Shown here: one piece after another, positions 9,161 through 19,720 of the stretch | How the letters are laid out: each line of letters starts with the position of its first letter | Numbering within the stretch: position 1 is the stretch's first letter | DNA from: Symsagittifera roscoffensis | Lineage: Eukaryota; Xenacoelomorpha; Acoela; Convolutidae | Direction: 5' to 3' | Length of the DNA stretch: 64,000 bases | Assembly (NCBI RefSeq): GCF_963678635.1 | Contig: NC_087064.1 | Span: 61,187,548-61,251,547 of the forward strand | Notes under the pieces: generated by a model | Told to the model about the DNA's origin: nothing | The model's database searches: none | Seen by the model: only the letters and a program-made list of their open reading frames with translations | Made by a program: the position numbers and the translations under genes

Positions 9161-9414
9161 GGCCAACTGGTACTCTGACGACTTTCGGCCAACTGGTACT
9201 CTGACGACTTTCGGCCAACTGGTACTCTGACGACTTTCGGCCAACTGGTACTCTGACGACTTTCGGCCAACTGGTACTCTGACGACTTTCGGCCAACTGG
9301 TACTCTGACGACTTTCGGCCAACTGGTACTCTGACGACTTTCGGCCAACTGGTACTCTGACGACTTTCGGCCAACTGGTACTCTGACGACTTTCGGCCAA
9401 CTGGTACTCTGACG
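9161..9414. repeat. 26-bp minisatellite in leader, 10 copies
   Basis: Unit GGCCAACTGGTACTCTGACG followed by ACTTTC. Nine full copies plus a final 20-bp partial one, nearly without variation. Because 26 is not a multiple of three and no frame contains a stop, long open frames appear in all three minus-strand frames; these are not genes. Element 3 has one unit fewer. Confidence 0.95.
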
Positions 9415-9474
9415 GAAGGATACACTCGGGTTCGCCAAAAACAGTGGTCCCTTGTTGTGTTGCAATGGTAAACT

Positions 9475-9560
9475 CGAGTCCCTCGTGCTACAGAATCGGG
9501 TCCCTTGTGCTACAGAATCAGGTCCCTTGTGCTACAGAATCGGGTCCCTTGTGGGGCGCC
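9475..9560. repeat. 22-bp repeats overlapping primer binding site
   Basis: Three copies of a 22-bp unit around TCCCTTGTGCTACAGAATC (the first with CTCGTG) followed by the primer site itself, whose inner half TCCCTTGTG is the fourth occurrence. The internal half of the primer site is therefore iterated just upstream of it. Confidence 0.8.
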
Positions 9561-9561
9561 A
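9544..9561 (-). promoter_or_regulatory. Primer binding site, tRNA-Lys-like
   Basis: On the element strand TGGCGCCCCACAAGGGAC starts 3 nt after the 5' LTR. The first eight bases pair with the 3' end GGGCGCCA of tRNA-Lys. Over 18 bases it matches the complement of the array's own tRNA-Lys(CUU) plus CCA at 14 positions, and the usual lysine-3 type primer site at 15. Lysine tRNA is the best guess for the primer; the exact isoacceptor is not settled. Confidence 0.7.
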
Positions 9562-9564
9562 AAA

Positions 9565-10043
9565 TGTGCGCTCAATCTCCACGGATTGTAAAAATATCGA
9601 ATTTCAAACAATTTAATTCGAGCATTTTATCGGCAAAATAACTCGGTAACAATGAGATTTCATAACAAAACTTTTTTATTGTTATCGGTAACATCGGCCA
9701 CAATAAACTGCATAACTCAAAGCAAGCTGCAAAAATGGCCAGTATTTGTCCTTGAGACAAATTGCTCTTTTTAAAGGTCAGCCTTAACCAAGGCTGAACC
9801 AAATTAGAGCGAAAAGACGGTTAAAATGGGTTTTGGGGGGACCGAACCTGGTTACGGAGCATCCCATCAAGTTCGGTGCACATACGAGTTCTAGAAAGGA
9901 AATGACCTAGGCGGGATTCGAACCGGCGCCGAAACCGCCGGGACGCACCATGTATACGCTCGGCTACTGTCCCTATATGCATTTATATTTTGGTTCAGTT
10001 TTATGCATTTATACTCTCGCACATTTACATTTGCGCTGCAACA
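9565..10043 (-). repeat. 5' LTR of element 1
   Basis: 479 bp with the same ends as the 3' LTR and three differences from it. The purine tract is absent here; the primer site follows instead, which fixes this as the 5' LTR. U3 start carries the TATA-like motifs, so transcription would run leftward through the element. Confidence 0.92.
9904..9973 (-). other. tRNA-like Pol III promoter in 5' LTR
   Basis: Same block as 851-920 with one substitution (T to C at 9945 on the plus strand). A and B boxes are unchanged. Confidence 0.6.
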
Positions 10044-11861
10044 AATACCATAAAGACTTTTCGCCCACCGTGGGGCTCGAACCCACGACCCTGGGAGGAA
10101 CAATTCCATGCTCTAACGGTTGAGCTAGCCGGGCTGTATGATGATAACCAAGAGACTGTGTTTGGTAATGATCATCCTTTTTCCGAAATTTTCGATTGAA
10201 CTGTTTTTTTTGTTATATAAAACATAGAAGAATTGAAAAGGTGTTTTTAATTTGCTTTTAAGCTCTCCGTCAATTGGATTTGCAAAAAATTGTTTTTTGA
10301 ACATAAAAAATTTTCGCCCAACGTGGGGCTCGACCCCACGACCCTGGGAGGAAGAATTCCATGCTCTAACGACTGAGCTAGCAGGGCTGTATGATGTCAA
10401 CTAAGAGACTGTGTTTGCTAATGATCATCCTTTTTCCGAAGTTTTTGGTTGAAATGTTTTTTCTGTTATATAAAGTATAGAAAAATTGAAAAGATTTTTT
10501 ATTTGCCCTGAAGCTGTCCGTCATTTGGATTTGAAAAATATTGTTTTTTTTTTTGAAGATTATGAAAACTTTTCGCCTAATTTGGTGCTCGAACCAATGA
10601 GCCTGGGATTAAGAGTCTCATGCTCTACCGACTGAGCTAGCGGGGCTGTATGATGTTAACTAAGAGACTATGTTTGCTAATGATCACCCTTTTTCCGAAA
10701 TTTTTGTTGAATTGTTTTTTCTGTTGAATAAAATATAGAGGAATTGATAAAGTTTTTTTTTCAATTGCGTTTAAGCACTCCGTCAAATGGATTCGCAAAA
10801 GATTGTTTTTTGAATACCATAAAGACTTTTCGCCCAACGTGGGGCTCGAACCCACGACCCTGGGAGGAAGAATTCCATGGTCTAACGACTGAGCTAGCCG
10901 GGCTGTATGATGTTAACTAAGAGACTGTGTTTGGTAATGATCATCCTTTTTCCGAAGTTTTTGGTTGAAATGTGTTTTCTGTTATATAAAATATAGAAAA
11001 ATTGAAAAGATTTTTTATTTTCCCTGAAGCTGTCCGTCATTTGGATTTGAAAAATATTGTTTTTTTTTTTGAAGATTATGAAAACTTTTCGCCTAATTTG
11101 GTGCTCGAACCAATGAGCCTGGGATTAAGAGTCTCATGCTCTACCGACTGAGCTAGCGGGGCTGTATGATGTTAACTAAGAGACTATGTTTGCTAATGAT
11201 CACCCTTTTTCCGAAATTTTTGTTGAATTGTTTTTTCTGTTGAATAAAATATAGAGGAATTGATAAAGTTTTTTTTTCAATTGCGTTTAAGCACTCCGTC
11301 AAATGGATTCGCAAAAGATTGTTTTTTGAATACCATAAAGACTTTTCGCCCAACGTGGGGCTCGAACCCACAACCCTGGGAGGAAGAATTCCATGCTCTA
11401 ACGACTGAGCTAGCCGGGCTGTATGATGTTAACTAAGAGACTGTGTTTGGTAATGATCATCCTTTTTCCGAAGTTTTTGGTTGAAATGTTTTTTCTGTTA
11501 TATAAAATATAGAAAAATTGAAAAGATTTTTTATTTTCCCTGAAGCTGTCCGTCATTTGGATTTGAAAAATATTATTTTTTTTAGAAGATTATGAAAACT
11601 TTTTGCCCAATTTGGTGCTCGAACCCATGACCCTGGGATTAAGAGTCTCATGCTCTACCGACTGAGCTAGCCGGGCTGTATGATGTCAACTAAGAGACTG
11701 TGTTTGCTAATGATCACCCTTTTTTCCGAAATTTTTGTTGAATTGTTTTTTCTGTTGAATAAAATGTAGAGGAATTGATAAGGTTTTTTTTTCAATTGCG
11801 TTTAAGCACTCCGTCAAATGGATTCGCAAAAGATTGTTTTTTGAATACCATAAAGACTTTT

Positions 11862-11934
11862 CGCCCAACGTGGGGCTCGAACCCACGACCCTGGGATTAA
11901 GAGTCCCATGCTCTACCGACTGAGCTAGCCGGGC
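11862..11934 (-). tRNA. tRNA-Lys(CUU), consensus
   Basis: All 73 positions match the class A reference. The T run 5 nt downstream is interrupted (TCTTT); the next T4 is about 35 nt downstream. Confidence 0.88.
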
Positions 11935-12374
11935 TGTATGATGTTAACTAAGAGACTGTGTTTGGTAATGATCATCCTTTTTCCGAAGTTTTTGGTTGAA
12001 ATGTTTTTTCTGTAATATAAAATATAGAAAAATTGAAAATATTTTTTATTTGCCCTGAAGCTGTCCGTCATTTGGATTTGAAAAATATTGTTTTTTTTAG
12101 AAGATTATGAAAACTTCTTGCCCAATTTGGTGCTCGAACCCATGACCCTGGGATTAAGAGTCTCATGCTCTACCGACTGAGCTAGCCGGGCTGTATGATG
12201 TCAACTAAGAGACTGTGGTTGCTAATGATCACCCTTTTTCCGAAATTTTTGTTGAATTGTTTTTTCTGTTGAATAAAATATAGAGGAATTGATAAGGTTT
12301 TTTTTCAATTGCGTTTAAGCACTCCGTCAAATGGATTCGCAAAAGATTGTTTTTTGAATACCATAAAGACTTTT

Positions 12375-12447
12375 CGCCCAACGTGGGGCTCGAACCCACG
12401 ACCCTTGGATTAAGAGTCCCATGCTCTACCGACTGAGCTAGCCTGGC
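12375..12447 (-). pseudogene. tRNA-Lys(CUU) variant C42A, C4A
   Basis: Two mismatched pairs: G28-A42 in the anticodon stem and A4-G69 in the acceptor stem. Weak terminator. Confidence 0.65.
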
Positions 12448-12887
12448 TGTATGATGTTAACTAAGAGACTGTGTTTGGTAATGATCATCCTTTTTCCGAA
12501 GTTTTTGGTTGAAATGTTTTTTCTGTTATATAAAATATAGAAAAATTGAAAATATTTTTTATTTGCCCTGAAGCTGTCCGTCATTTGGATTTGAAAAATA
12601 TTGTTTTTTTTAGAAGATTATGAAAACTTCTTGCCCAATTTGGTGCTCGAACCCATGACCCTGGGATTAAGAGTCTCATGCTCTACCGACTGAGCTAGCC
12701 GGGCTGTATGATGTCAACTAAGAGACTGTGTTTGCTAATGATCACCCTTTTTCCGAAATTTTTGTTGAATTGTTTTTTCTGTTGAATAAAATATAGAGGA
12801 ATTGATAAGGTTTTTTTTCAATTGCGTTTAAGCACTCCGTCAAATGGATTCGCAAAAGATTATTTTTTGAATACCATAAAGACTTTT

Positions 12888-12960
12888 CGCCCAACGTGGG
12901 GCTCGAACCCACGACCCTTGGATTAAGAGTCCCATGCTCTACCGACTGAGCTAGCCGGGC
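12888..12960 (-). tRNA. tRNA-Lys(CUU) variant C42A
   Basis: Only C42A, giving a G28-A42 mismatch. This is the intact counterpart of the truncated copy at 5575-5625: the downstream order C-B-C-gag is the same. Confidence 0.7.
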
Positions 12961-13753
12961 TGTATGATGATAACTAACAGACTATGTTTGCTAATGATAA
13001 TCCTTTTTCCGAAGTTTTTAGTTGAAATGTTTTTTCTGTTATATAAAATATAGAAAAATTGAAAATATTTTTTATTTGCCCTGAAGCTGTCCGTCATTTG
13101 GATTTGAAAAATATTTTTTTTATAGAAGATTATGAAAACTTCTTGCCCAATTTGGTGCTCGAACCCATGACCCTGGGATTAAGAGTCTCATGCTCTACCG
13201 ACTGAGCTAGCCGGGCTGTATGATGTCAACTAAGAGACTGTGTTTGCTAATGATCACCCTTTTTCCGAAATTTTTGTTGAATTGTTTTTTCTGTTGAATA
13301 AAATATAGAGGAATTGATAAGATTTTTTTTCAATTGCGTTTAAGCACTCCGTCAAACGGATTCGCAAAAGATTGTTTTTTGAATACCTTAAAGACTTTTC
13401 GCCCAACGTGGGGCTCGAACCCACGACCCTGGGAGGAAGAATTCCATGCTCTAACGACTGAGTTAGCCGGGCTGTATGATGTTAACTAAGAGACTGTGTT
13501 TGCTAATGATCATCTTTTTTCCGAAGTTTTTGGTTGAAATGTTTTTTCTGTTATATAAAATATAGAAAAATTGAAAAGATTTTTTATTTGCCCTGAAGCT
13601 GTCCGTCATTTGGATTTGAAAAATATTGTTTTTTTGAAGATTATGAAAAGTTTTTGCCCAATTTGGTGCTCGAACCCATGACCCTGGGATTAAGAGTCTC
13701 ATGCTCTACGGACTGAGCTAGCCGGGCTGTATGATGTTAACTAAAAGACTGTG

Positions 13754-15145
13754 ACAATCAGGAACGAACGGTTGATTAGCATGTGAAAAGTTTTCAGGCT
13801 GCGCAAAGAACACAGTCCCTCCACTTGTAATAGGAACAAAATTATTCGTAGGAACAATCGGAGTTACTGCGGAAAAAACAGTTGTCGAAGGAACGTAGTG
13901 CTGTTGAGTTGACATTAAAGGGGTAGCAACAGCTGGTCTCCACAAATTACTATAAGGATTGTAGTGGTCACTTGAAAAGTTATAACTACTAACGGGAACA
14001 CCCATATGCTGTTGTGATGGGGCTACAGGTGCTTGGTAGCCAGCTACTACTGATCCTGCAGTGTGATGACTTAAAGAAACATGATTAACTGCTGTTGATG
14101 CAGGAACAAACGGTGTTACACCAGAAGGAACTTCTGCAGATGATGGCGGAGCAAAATAGTTTTCAGAAGTTACCGGGACTACTGAACCTGTGTTTGGATT
14201 GCCTAGCACCGGATGAGTGGACAAAAAAGTTTGCTGAGGCAAATTATTAGAAACAGGTTGAATGACCTGCTGTAACCCTACTGGATTGTTAACGGAAACC
14301 TGCGATCGGACCAAATTCAACAAATTATGATGTTGTCCGTGAATGTGGTTACTGTAATACAATCCCGGATCACTAGAAGCTGCGGGGCGGTTATTCACGC
14401 CTGTAAAACTTGATGAGACCAAGTAATTTGTTGATGCAGGATAAGTTGCCTCAGGAGCTGTTGAACGAACGTGCTGCTCTTGATTGGGAACTACAACAGC
14501 ATCAGGCTGATTGTGGTCGACAGATTCGACCCAGTGACGCGTACGATCCTTTTCGTCTATTGATAGTTGTGGAGAGATTCGAGTTAAACCACTTTCCTCA
14601 GCATTCTCACTGATTTCTGACAACTCATCTTCTAACTCAAGCCCTTTCAACTCAATTTCTGCCAGTTTTTTCCTGTGTTCTTCAGCCAATTCTTCCAACT
14701 CTAAACGACTTTGTTGTTCTTTCAGTCTTAATGATACCTTTGCCTGCCTCTCAAGTTCCTCTTGTTGTTTCTTTAAAATCATTAAAACGCGCTTTTTCTC
14801 AGAAAGTGTTTTCGACGGAGCGGCGGTATAACTAGATTTCTGAGAGCCCGATTGCTGATGTCGGCTGCTTCGATGCGACAACTTAGAGCGGGTATCTGTT
14901 TTATGCGACCGGGGTTTTTCACTTTTTTCAGAATGATGAGAAACTTTTGAGCTGCTATCAATTTTGTCCGGCTCTGTTACTGTCTCAAAACTTGTTTTAT
15001 ATGTGATAGCTTCCTGCAAAACTTTATCGTTGCTTTGAGTCAACTTATGAAGCCACATATCCTGTGCCGGTATCAATTCGTCGGGATTGGCACTTTTTGC
15101 AGCCATATCAATCAACTCAGTATTTATCTCGACCGCTTGCTCTAT
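13754..15145 (-). pseudogene. Isolated gag fragment in tRNA array
   Basis: 1.39 kb matching 6420-7811 of element 1 with a few substitutions. It lacks the first part of gag, the leader and LTR. Left junction is identical to that of elements 1-3 (GACTGTG then ACAATC). At the right, gag stops at GCTCTA and array resumes with TGTGTTTGCTAATG, so TGTG (or GTG, because one T is ambiguous) flanks the fragment on both sides and both junctions fall at the same spacer position. It shares substitutions with element 3 (for example Leu for Ser in HNLLNLVR, and CATATGCTG), not with elements 1 and 2. An open frame crosses both junctions but has no ATG start. Confidence 0.88.
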
Positions 15146-15555
15146 GTGTTTGCTAATGATCACCCTTTTCCCGAAATTTTTGTTGAATTGTTTTTTCTGT
15201 TGAATAAAATATAGAGGAATTGATAAGGTTTTTTTTTAATTGCGTTTAAGCACTCTGTCAAATGGATTCGCAAAAGATTGTGTTTTGAATACCATAAAAA
15301 TTTTTCGCCCAACGTGGGGCTCGAACCCACGACCCTGGGAGGAAGAATTCCATGCTCTAACGACTGAGTTAGCCGGGCTGTATGATGATAACCAAGAGAC
15401 TGTGTTTGGTAATGATCATCCTTTTTCCGAAATTTTCGGTTGAACTGTTTTTTGTTATATAAAATATAGAAGAATTGAAAAGGTTTTTTAATTTGCTTTT
15501 AAGCTCTCCGTCAATTGGAGTTGCAAAATATTGTTTTTTGAACATAAAAACTTTT

Positions 15556-15628
15556 CGCCCAACGTGGGGCTCGAACCCACGACCCTGGGATTAAGAGTCT
15601 CATGCTCTACCGACTGAGCTAGCCGGGC
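15556..15628 (-). tRNA. tRNA-Lys(CUU) variant G29A
   Basis: Class A body with the class C change G29A, an A29-C41 mismatch in the anticodon stem. T5 terminator. Confidence 0.7.
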
Positions 15629-16065
15629 TGTATGATAACTAAGAGACTGTGTTTGCTAATGATCATCCTTTTTCCGAAGTTTTTGGTTGAAATGTTTTTT
15701 CTGTTATATAAAATATAGAAAAATTGAAAAGATTTTTTATTTGCCCTGAAGCTGTCCGTCATTTGGTTTTGAAAAATATTGTTGTTTTTTGAAGATTATG
15801 AAAACTTTTCGCCCAATTTGGTGCTCGAACCCATGACCCTGGGATTAAGAGTCTCATGCTCTACCGACTGAGCTAGCGGGGCTGTATGATGCTAACTAAG
15901 AGACTGTGTTTGCTAATGATCACCCTTTTTCCGAAATTTTTGTTGAATTGTTTTTTCTGTTGAATAAAATATAGAGGAATTGATAAGGTTTTTTTTCAAT
16001 TGCGTTTAAGCACTCCGTCAAATGGATTCGCAAAAGATTGTTTTTTAAATACCATAAAAACTTTT

Positions 16066-16138
16066 CGCCCAACGTGGGGCTCGAACCCACGACCCTGGGA
16101 TTAAGAGTCCCATGCTCTACCGACTGAGCTAGCCGGGC
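16066..16138 (-). tRNA. tRNA-Lys(CUU), consensus
   Basis: Exact class A copy with a T5 terminator 5 nt downstream; followed to the right by four class B units. Confidence 0.92.
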
Positions 16139-17598
16139 TGTATGATGATAACTAAGAGACTGTGTTTGCTAATGATCATCTTTTTTCCAAAGTTTTTGGT
16201 TGAACTGTTTTTTTTTTGTTATACAAAATATAGAAGAATTGAAAAGGTTTTTTTTAATTTGCTTTTAAGCTCTCCGTCAATTGGATTTGCAAAATATTGT
16301 TTTTTGAACATAAAAAATTTTCGCCCAACGTGGGGCTCGAACCCACGACCCTGGGAGGAAGAATTCCATGCTCTAACGACTGAGTTAGCCGGGCTGCATG
16401 ATGATAACCAAGAGACTGTGTTTGGTAATGATCATCCTTTTTCCGAACTTTTCGGTTGAACTGTTTTTTTTTGTTATACAAAATATAGAAGAATTGAAAA
16501 GGTTTTTTTTAATTTGCTTTTAAGCTCTCCGTCAATTGGATTTGCAAAATATTGTTTTTTGAACATAAAAAATTTTCGCCCAACGTGGGGCTCGAACCCA
16601 CGACCCTGGGAGGAAGAATTCCATGCTCTAACGACTGAGCTAGCCGGGCTGTATGATGTTCACTAAGAGACTGTGTTTGCTAATGATCATCCTTTTTTCG
16701 AAGTTTTTGGTTGAAATGTTTTTTCTGTTATATAAAATATAGAAAAATTGAAAAGATTTTTTATTTGCCCTGAAGCTGTCCGTCGTTTGGATTTGAAAAA
16801 TATTGTTTTTTGAACATTATAAAAAAATTTCGACCAACGTGGGGCTCGAACCCAGGACCCTGGGAGGAAGAATTCCATGCTCTAACGACTGAGTTAGCCG
16901 GGCTGTATGATGATAACCAAGAGACTGTGTTGGTAATGATCATCCTTTTTCCGAACTTTTCGGTTGAACTGTTTTTTTTTGTTATACAAAATATAGAAGA
17001 ATTGAAAAGGTTTTTTTTTAATTTGCTTTTAAGCTCTCCGTCAATTGGATTTGCAAAATATTGTTTTTTGAACATAAAAAATTTTCGCCCAACGTGGGGC
17101 TCGAACCCACGACCCTGGGAGGAAGAATTCCATGCTCTAACGACTGAGCTAGCCGGGCTGTATGATGTTCACTAAGAGACTGTGTTTGCTAATGATCATC
17201 CTTTTTTCGAAGTTTTTGGTTGAAATGTTTTTTCTGTTATATAAAATATAGAAAAATTGAAAAGATTTTTTATTTGCCCTGAAGCTCTCCGTCATTTGGA
17301 TTTGAAAAATATTGTTTTTTTTTGAAGATTATGAAAAATTTTCGCCCAATTTGGTGCTCGAACCGATGACCCTGGGATTAAGAGTCTCATGCTCTACCGA
17401 CTGAGCTAGCGGGGCTGTATGATGTTAACTAAGAGACTGTGTTGGCTAATGATCACCCTTTTTCCGAAATTTTTGTTGAATTGTTTTTTCTGTTGAATAA
17501 AATATAGAGGAATTGATAAGGTTTTTTTTCGATTGCGTTTAAGCACTCCGTGAAATGGATTCGCAAAAGATTGTTTTTTGAATACCATAAAAACTTTT

Positions 17599-17671
17599 CG
17601 CCCAACGTGGGGCTCGAACCCACGACCCTGGGATTAAGAGTCCCATGCTATACCGACTGAGCTAGACGGGC
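17599..17671 (-). pseudogene. tRNA-Lys(CUU) variant G22U, G6U
   Basis: G22U breaks the 13-22 pair of the D stem and G6U adds an acceptor mismatch. T5 terminator kept. Confidence 0.6.
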
Positions 17672-18112
17672 TGTATGATGTTAATTGAGAGACTGTGTTT
17701 GCTAATGATCATCTTTTTTCCGAAGTTTTTGGTTGAATTGTTTTTTCTGATATATAAAATATAGAAAAATTGAAAAGATTTTTTATTTGCCCTGAAGCTG
17801 TCCGTCATTTGGTTTTGAAAAATATTGTTTTTTTTTTGAAGATTATGAAAACTTTTCGCCCAATTTGGTGCTCGAACCGATGACCCTGGGATTAAGAGTC
17901 TCATGCTCTACCGACTGAGCTAGCGGGGCTGTATGATGTTAACTAAAAGACTGTGTTTGCTAATGATCACCCTTTTTCCGAAATTTTTGTTGAATTGTTT
18001 TTTCTGTTGAATAAAATATAGAGGAATTGATAAGGTTTTTTTTCGATTGCGTTTAAGCACTCCGTGAAATGGATTCGCAAAAGATTGTTTTTTGAATAAC
18101 ATAAAAACTTTT

Positions 18113-18185
18113 CGCCCAACGTGGGGCTCGAACCCACGACCCTGGGATTAAGAGTCCCATGCTCTACCGACTGAGCTAGCCGGGC
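18113..18185 (-). tRNA. tRNA-Lys(CUU), consensus
   Basis: Exact class A copy; T5 terminator; flanked by C units on both sides. Confidence 0.92.
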
Positions 18186-18625
18186 TGTATGATGATAATT
18201 AAGAGACTGTGTTTGCTAATGATCATCTTTTTTCCGAAGTTTTTGGTTGAATTGTTTTTTCTGTTATATAAAATATAGAAAAATTGAAAAGATTTTTTAT
18301 TTGCCCTGAAGCTGTCCGTCATTTGGTTTTGAAAAATATTGTTTTTTTTTGAAGATTATGAAAACTTTTCGCCCAATTTGGTGCTCGAACCGATGACCCT
18401 GGGATTAAGAGTCTCATGCTCTACCGACTGAGCTAGCGGGGCTGTATGATGTTAACTTAGAGACTGTGTTTGCTAATGATCACCCTTTTTCCGAAATTTT
18501 CGTTGAATTGTTTTTTCTGTTGAATAAAATAAAGAGGAATTGATAAGGTTTTTTTTCGATTGCGTTTAAGCACTCCGTGAAATGGATTCGCAAAAGATTG
18601 TTTTTTGAATACCATAAAAATTTTT

Positions 18626-18698
18626 CGCCCAACGTGGGGCTCGAACCCACGACCCTGGGATTAAGAGTCCCATGCTCTACCGACTGAGCTAGCCGGGC
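18626..18698 (-). tRNA. tRNA-Lys(CUU), consensus
   Basis: Exact class A copy; trailer reads AAAAATTTTT, a T5 terminator. Confidence 0.92.
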
Positions 18699-19133
18699 TG
18701 TATGATGATAACTAAGAGACTGTGTTTGCTAATGATCATCTTTTTTCCGAAGTTTTTGGTTGAATTGTTTTTTCTGTTGAATAAAATGTAGAGGAATTGA
18801 TAAGGTTTTTTTTTCAATTGCGTTTAAGCACTCCGTCAAATGGATTCGCAAAAGATTGTTTTTTGAATACCATAAAGACTTTTCGCCCAACGTGGGGCTC
18901 GAACCCACGACCCTGGGAGGAAGAATTCCATGCTCTAACGACTGAGTTAGCCGGGCTGTATGATGATAACCAAGAGACTGTGTTTGGTAATGATCATCCT
19001 TTTTCCGAAATTTTCGGTTGAACTGTTTTTTGTTATATAAAATATAGAAGAATTGAAAAGGTTTTTTAATTTGCTTTTAAGCTCTCCGTCAATTGGAGTT
19101 GCAAAATATTGTTTTTTGAACATAAAAACTTTT

Positions 19134-19206
19134 CGCCCAAGGTGGGGCTCGAACCCACGACCCTGGGATTAAGAGTCCCATGCTCTACCGACTGAGCTAG
19201 CCGGAC
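19134..19206 (-). tRNA. tRNA-Lys(CUU) variant C2U, G66C
   Basis: U2-G71 wobble replaces C-G, and C7-C66 is a mismatch. T5 terminator. First unit of the second higher-order repeat. Confidence 0.6.
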
Positions 19207-19647
19207 TGTATGATGATAACTAAGAGACTGTGTTTGCTAATGATCATCCTTTTTCCGAAGTTTTTGGTTGAAATGTTTTTTCTGTTATATAAAATATAGA
19301 AAAATTGAAAAGATTTTTTATTTGCCCTGAAGCTGTCCGTCATTTGGTTTTGAAAAATATTGTTTTTTTTTTGAAGATTATGAAAACTTTTCGCCCAATT
19401 TGGTGCTCGAACCCATGACCCTGGGATTAAGAGTCTCATGCTCTACCGACTGAGCTAGCGGGGCTGTATGATGCTAACTAAGAGACTGTGTTTGCTAATG
19501 ATCACCCTTTTTCCGAAATTTTTGTTGAATTGTTTTTTCTGTTGAATAAAATATAGAGGAATTGATAAGGTTTTTTTTCAATTGCGTTTAAGCACTCCGT
19601 CAAATGGATTCGCAAAAGATTGTTTTTTAAATACCATAAAAACTTTT

Positions 19648-19720
19648 CGCCCAACGTGGGGCTCGAACCCACGACCCTGGGATTAAGAGTCCCATGCTCT
19701 ACCGACTGAGCTAGCCGGGC
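19648..19720 (-). tRNA. tRNA-Lys(CUU), consensus
   Basis: Exact class A copy with T5 terminator; precedes a block of four B units, as 16066 does. Confidence 0.92.

Larger units (their letters stand above)
8041..9543 (-). other. 5' leader of element 1
   Basis: About 1.5 kb between primer site and gag. It has no convincing coding potential. It contains, from gag outward, a splice-donor-like site near 8046, two copies of a hairpin module 200 bp apart (8211-8332, 8411-8534), a non-repetitive stretch (about 8540-9130) in which I see nothing I can name, a 26-bp minisatellite (9161-9414) and 22-bp repeats next to the primer site. Such a long leader could hold packaging or dimerisation signals; that is inference. 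Confidence 0.7.
512..10043 (-). mobile_element. BEL/Pao LTR retrotransposon, element 1 (chimeric)
   Basis: A 9,532-bp element read from right to left: 5' LTR (9565-10043), primer site, about 1.5-kb leader, gag N-terminus, then 845 bp of tRNA array in place of mid gag, then zinc knuckles and protease, RT/RNase H/integrase, purine tract and 3' LTR (512-990). Domain order protease-RT-RNase H-integrase, the integrase motifs and the 5-bp target duplication place it in BEL/Pao. The two LTRs differ at only three positions that I can see (T/C at 735, T/A at 831, T/C at 892, left versus right), so the insertion is recent. Because gag is interrupted by foreign DNA this copy should not be autonomous, although pol itself is open. 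Confidence 0.92.
10044..13753 (-). repeat. tRNA-Lys satellite array, segment 2
   Basis: Fifteen units; the first five bases are the right target duplication AATAC (10044-10048). Each copy is 73 nt from the start given. Class A: 11862, 12375, 12888. Class B: 10062, 10315, 10831, 11347, 13400. Class C: 10574, 11090, 11604, 12119, 12632, 13144, 13655. The two B copies nearest the element are unusual: 10062 has the T-arm-side change CCACCG and 10315 has G5U and an altered T loop. B and C alternate first, then A and C, giving 513-bp dimers. The copies here mostly have GTCTTTATGG after the tRNA and so lack a close T4+ terminator. Right end joins a gag fragment at 13753/13754. Confidence 0.93.

Noticed and set aside
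9131-9465. Three overlapping frames of about 90-105 codons with repeated SEYQLAESRQSTSWPKVVRVPVGR (shown shifted by frame)
   Set aside because: Product of a stop-free 26-bp repeat read in three frames; the same peptide cycle in all frames shows it is not a gene.
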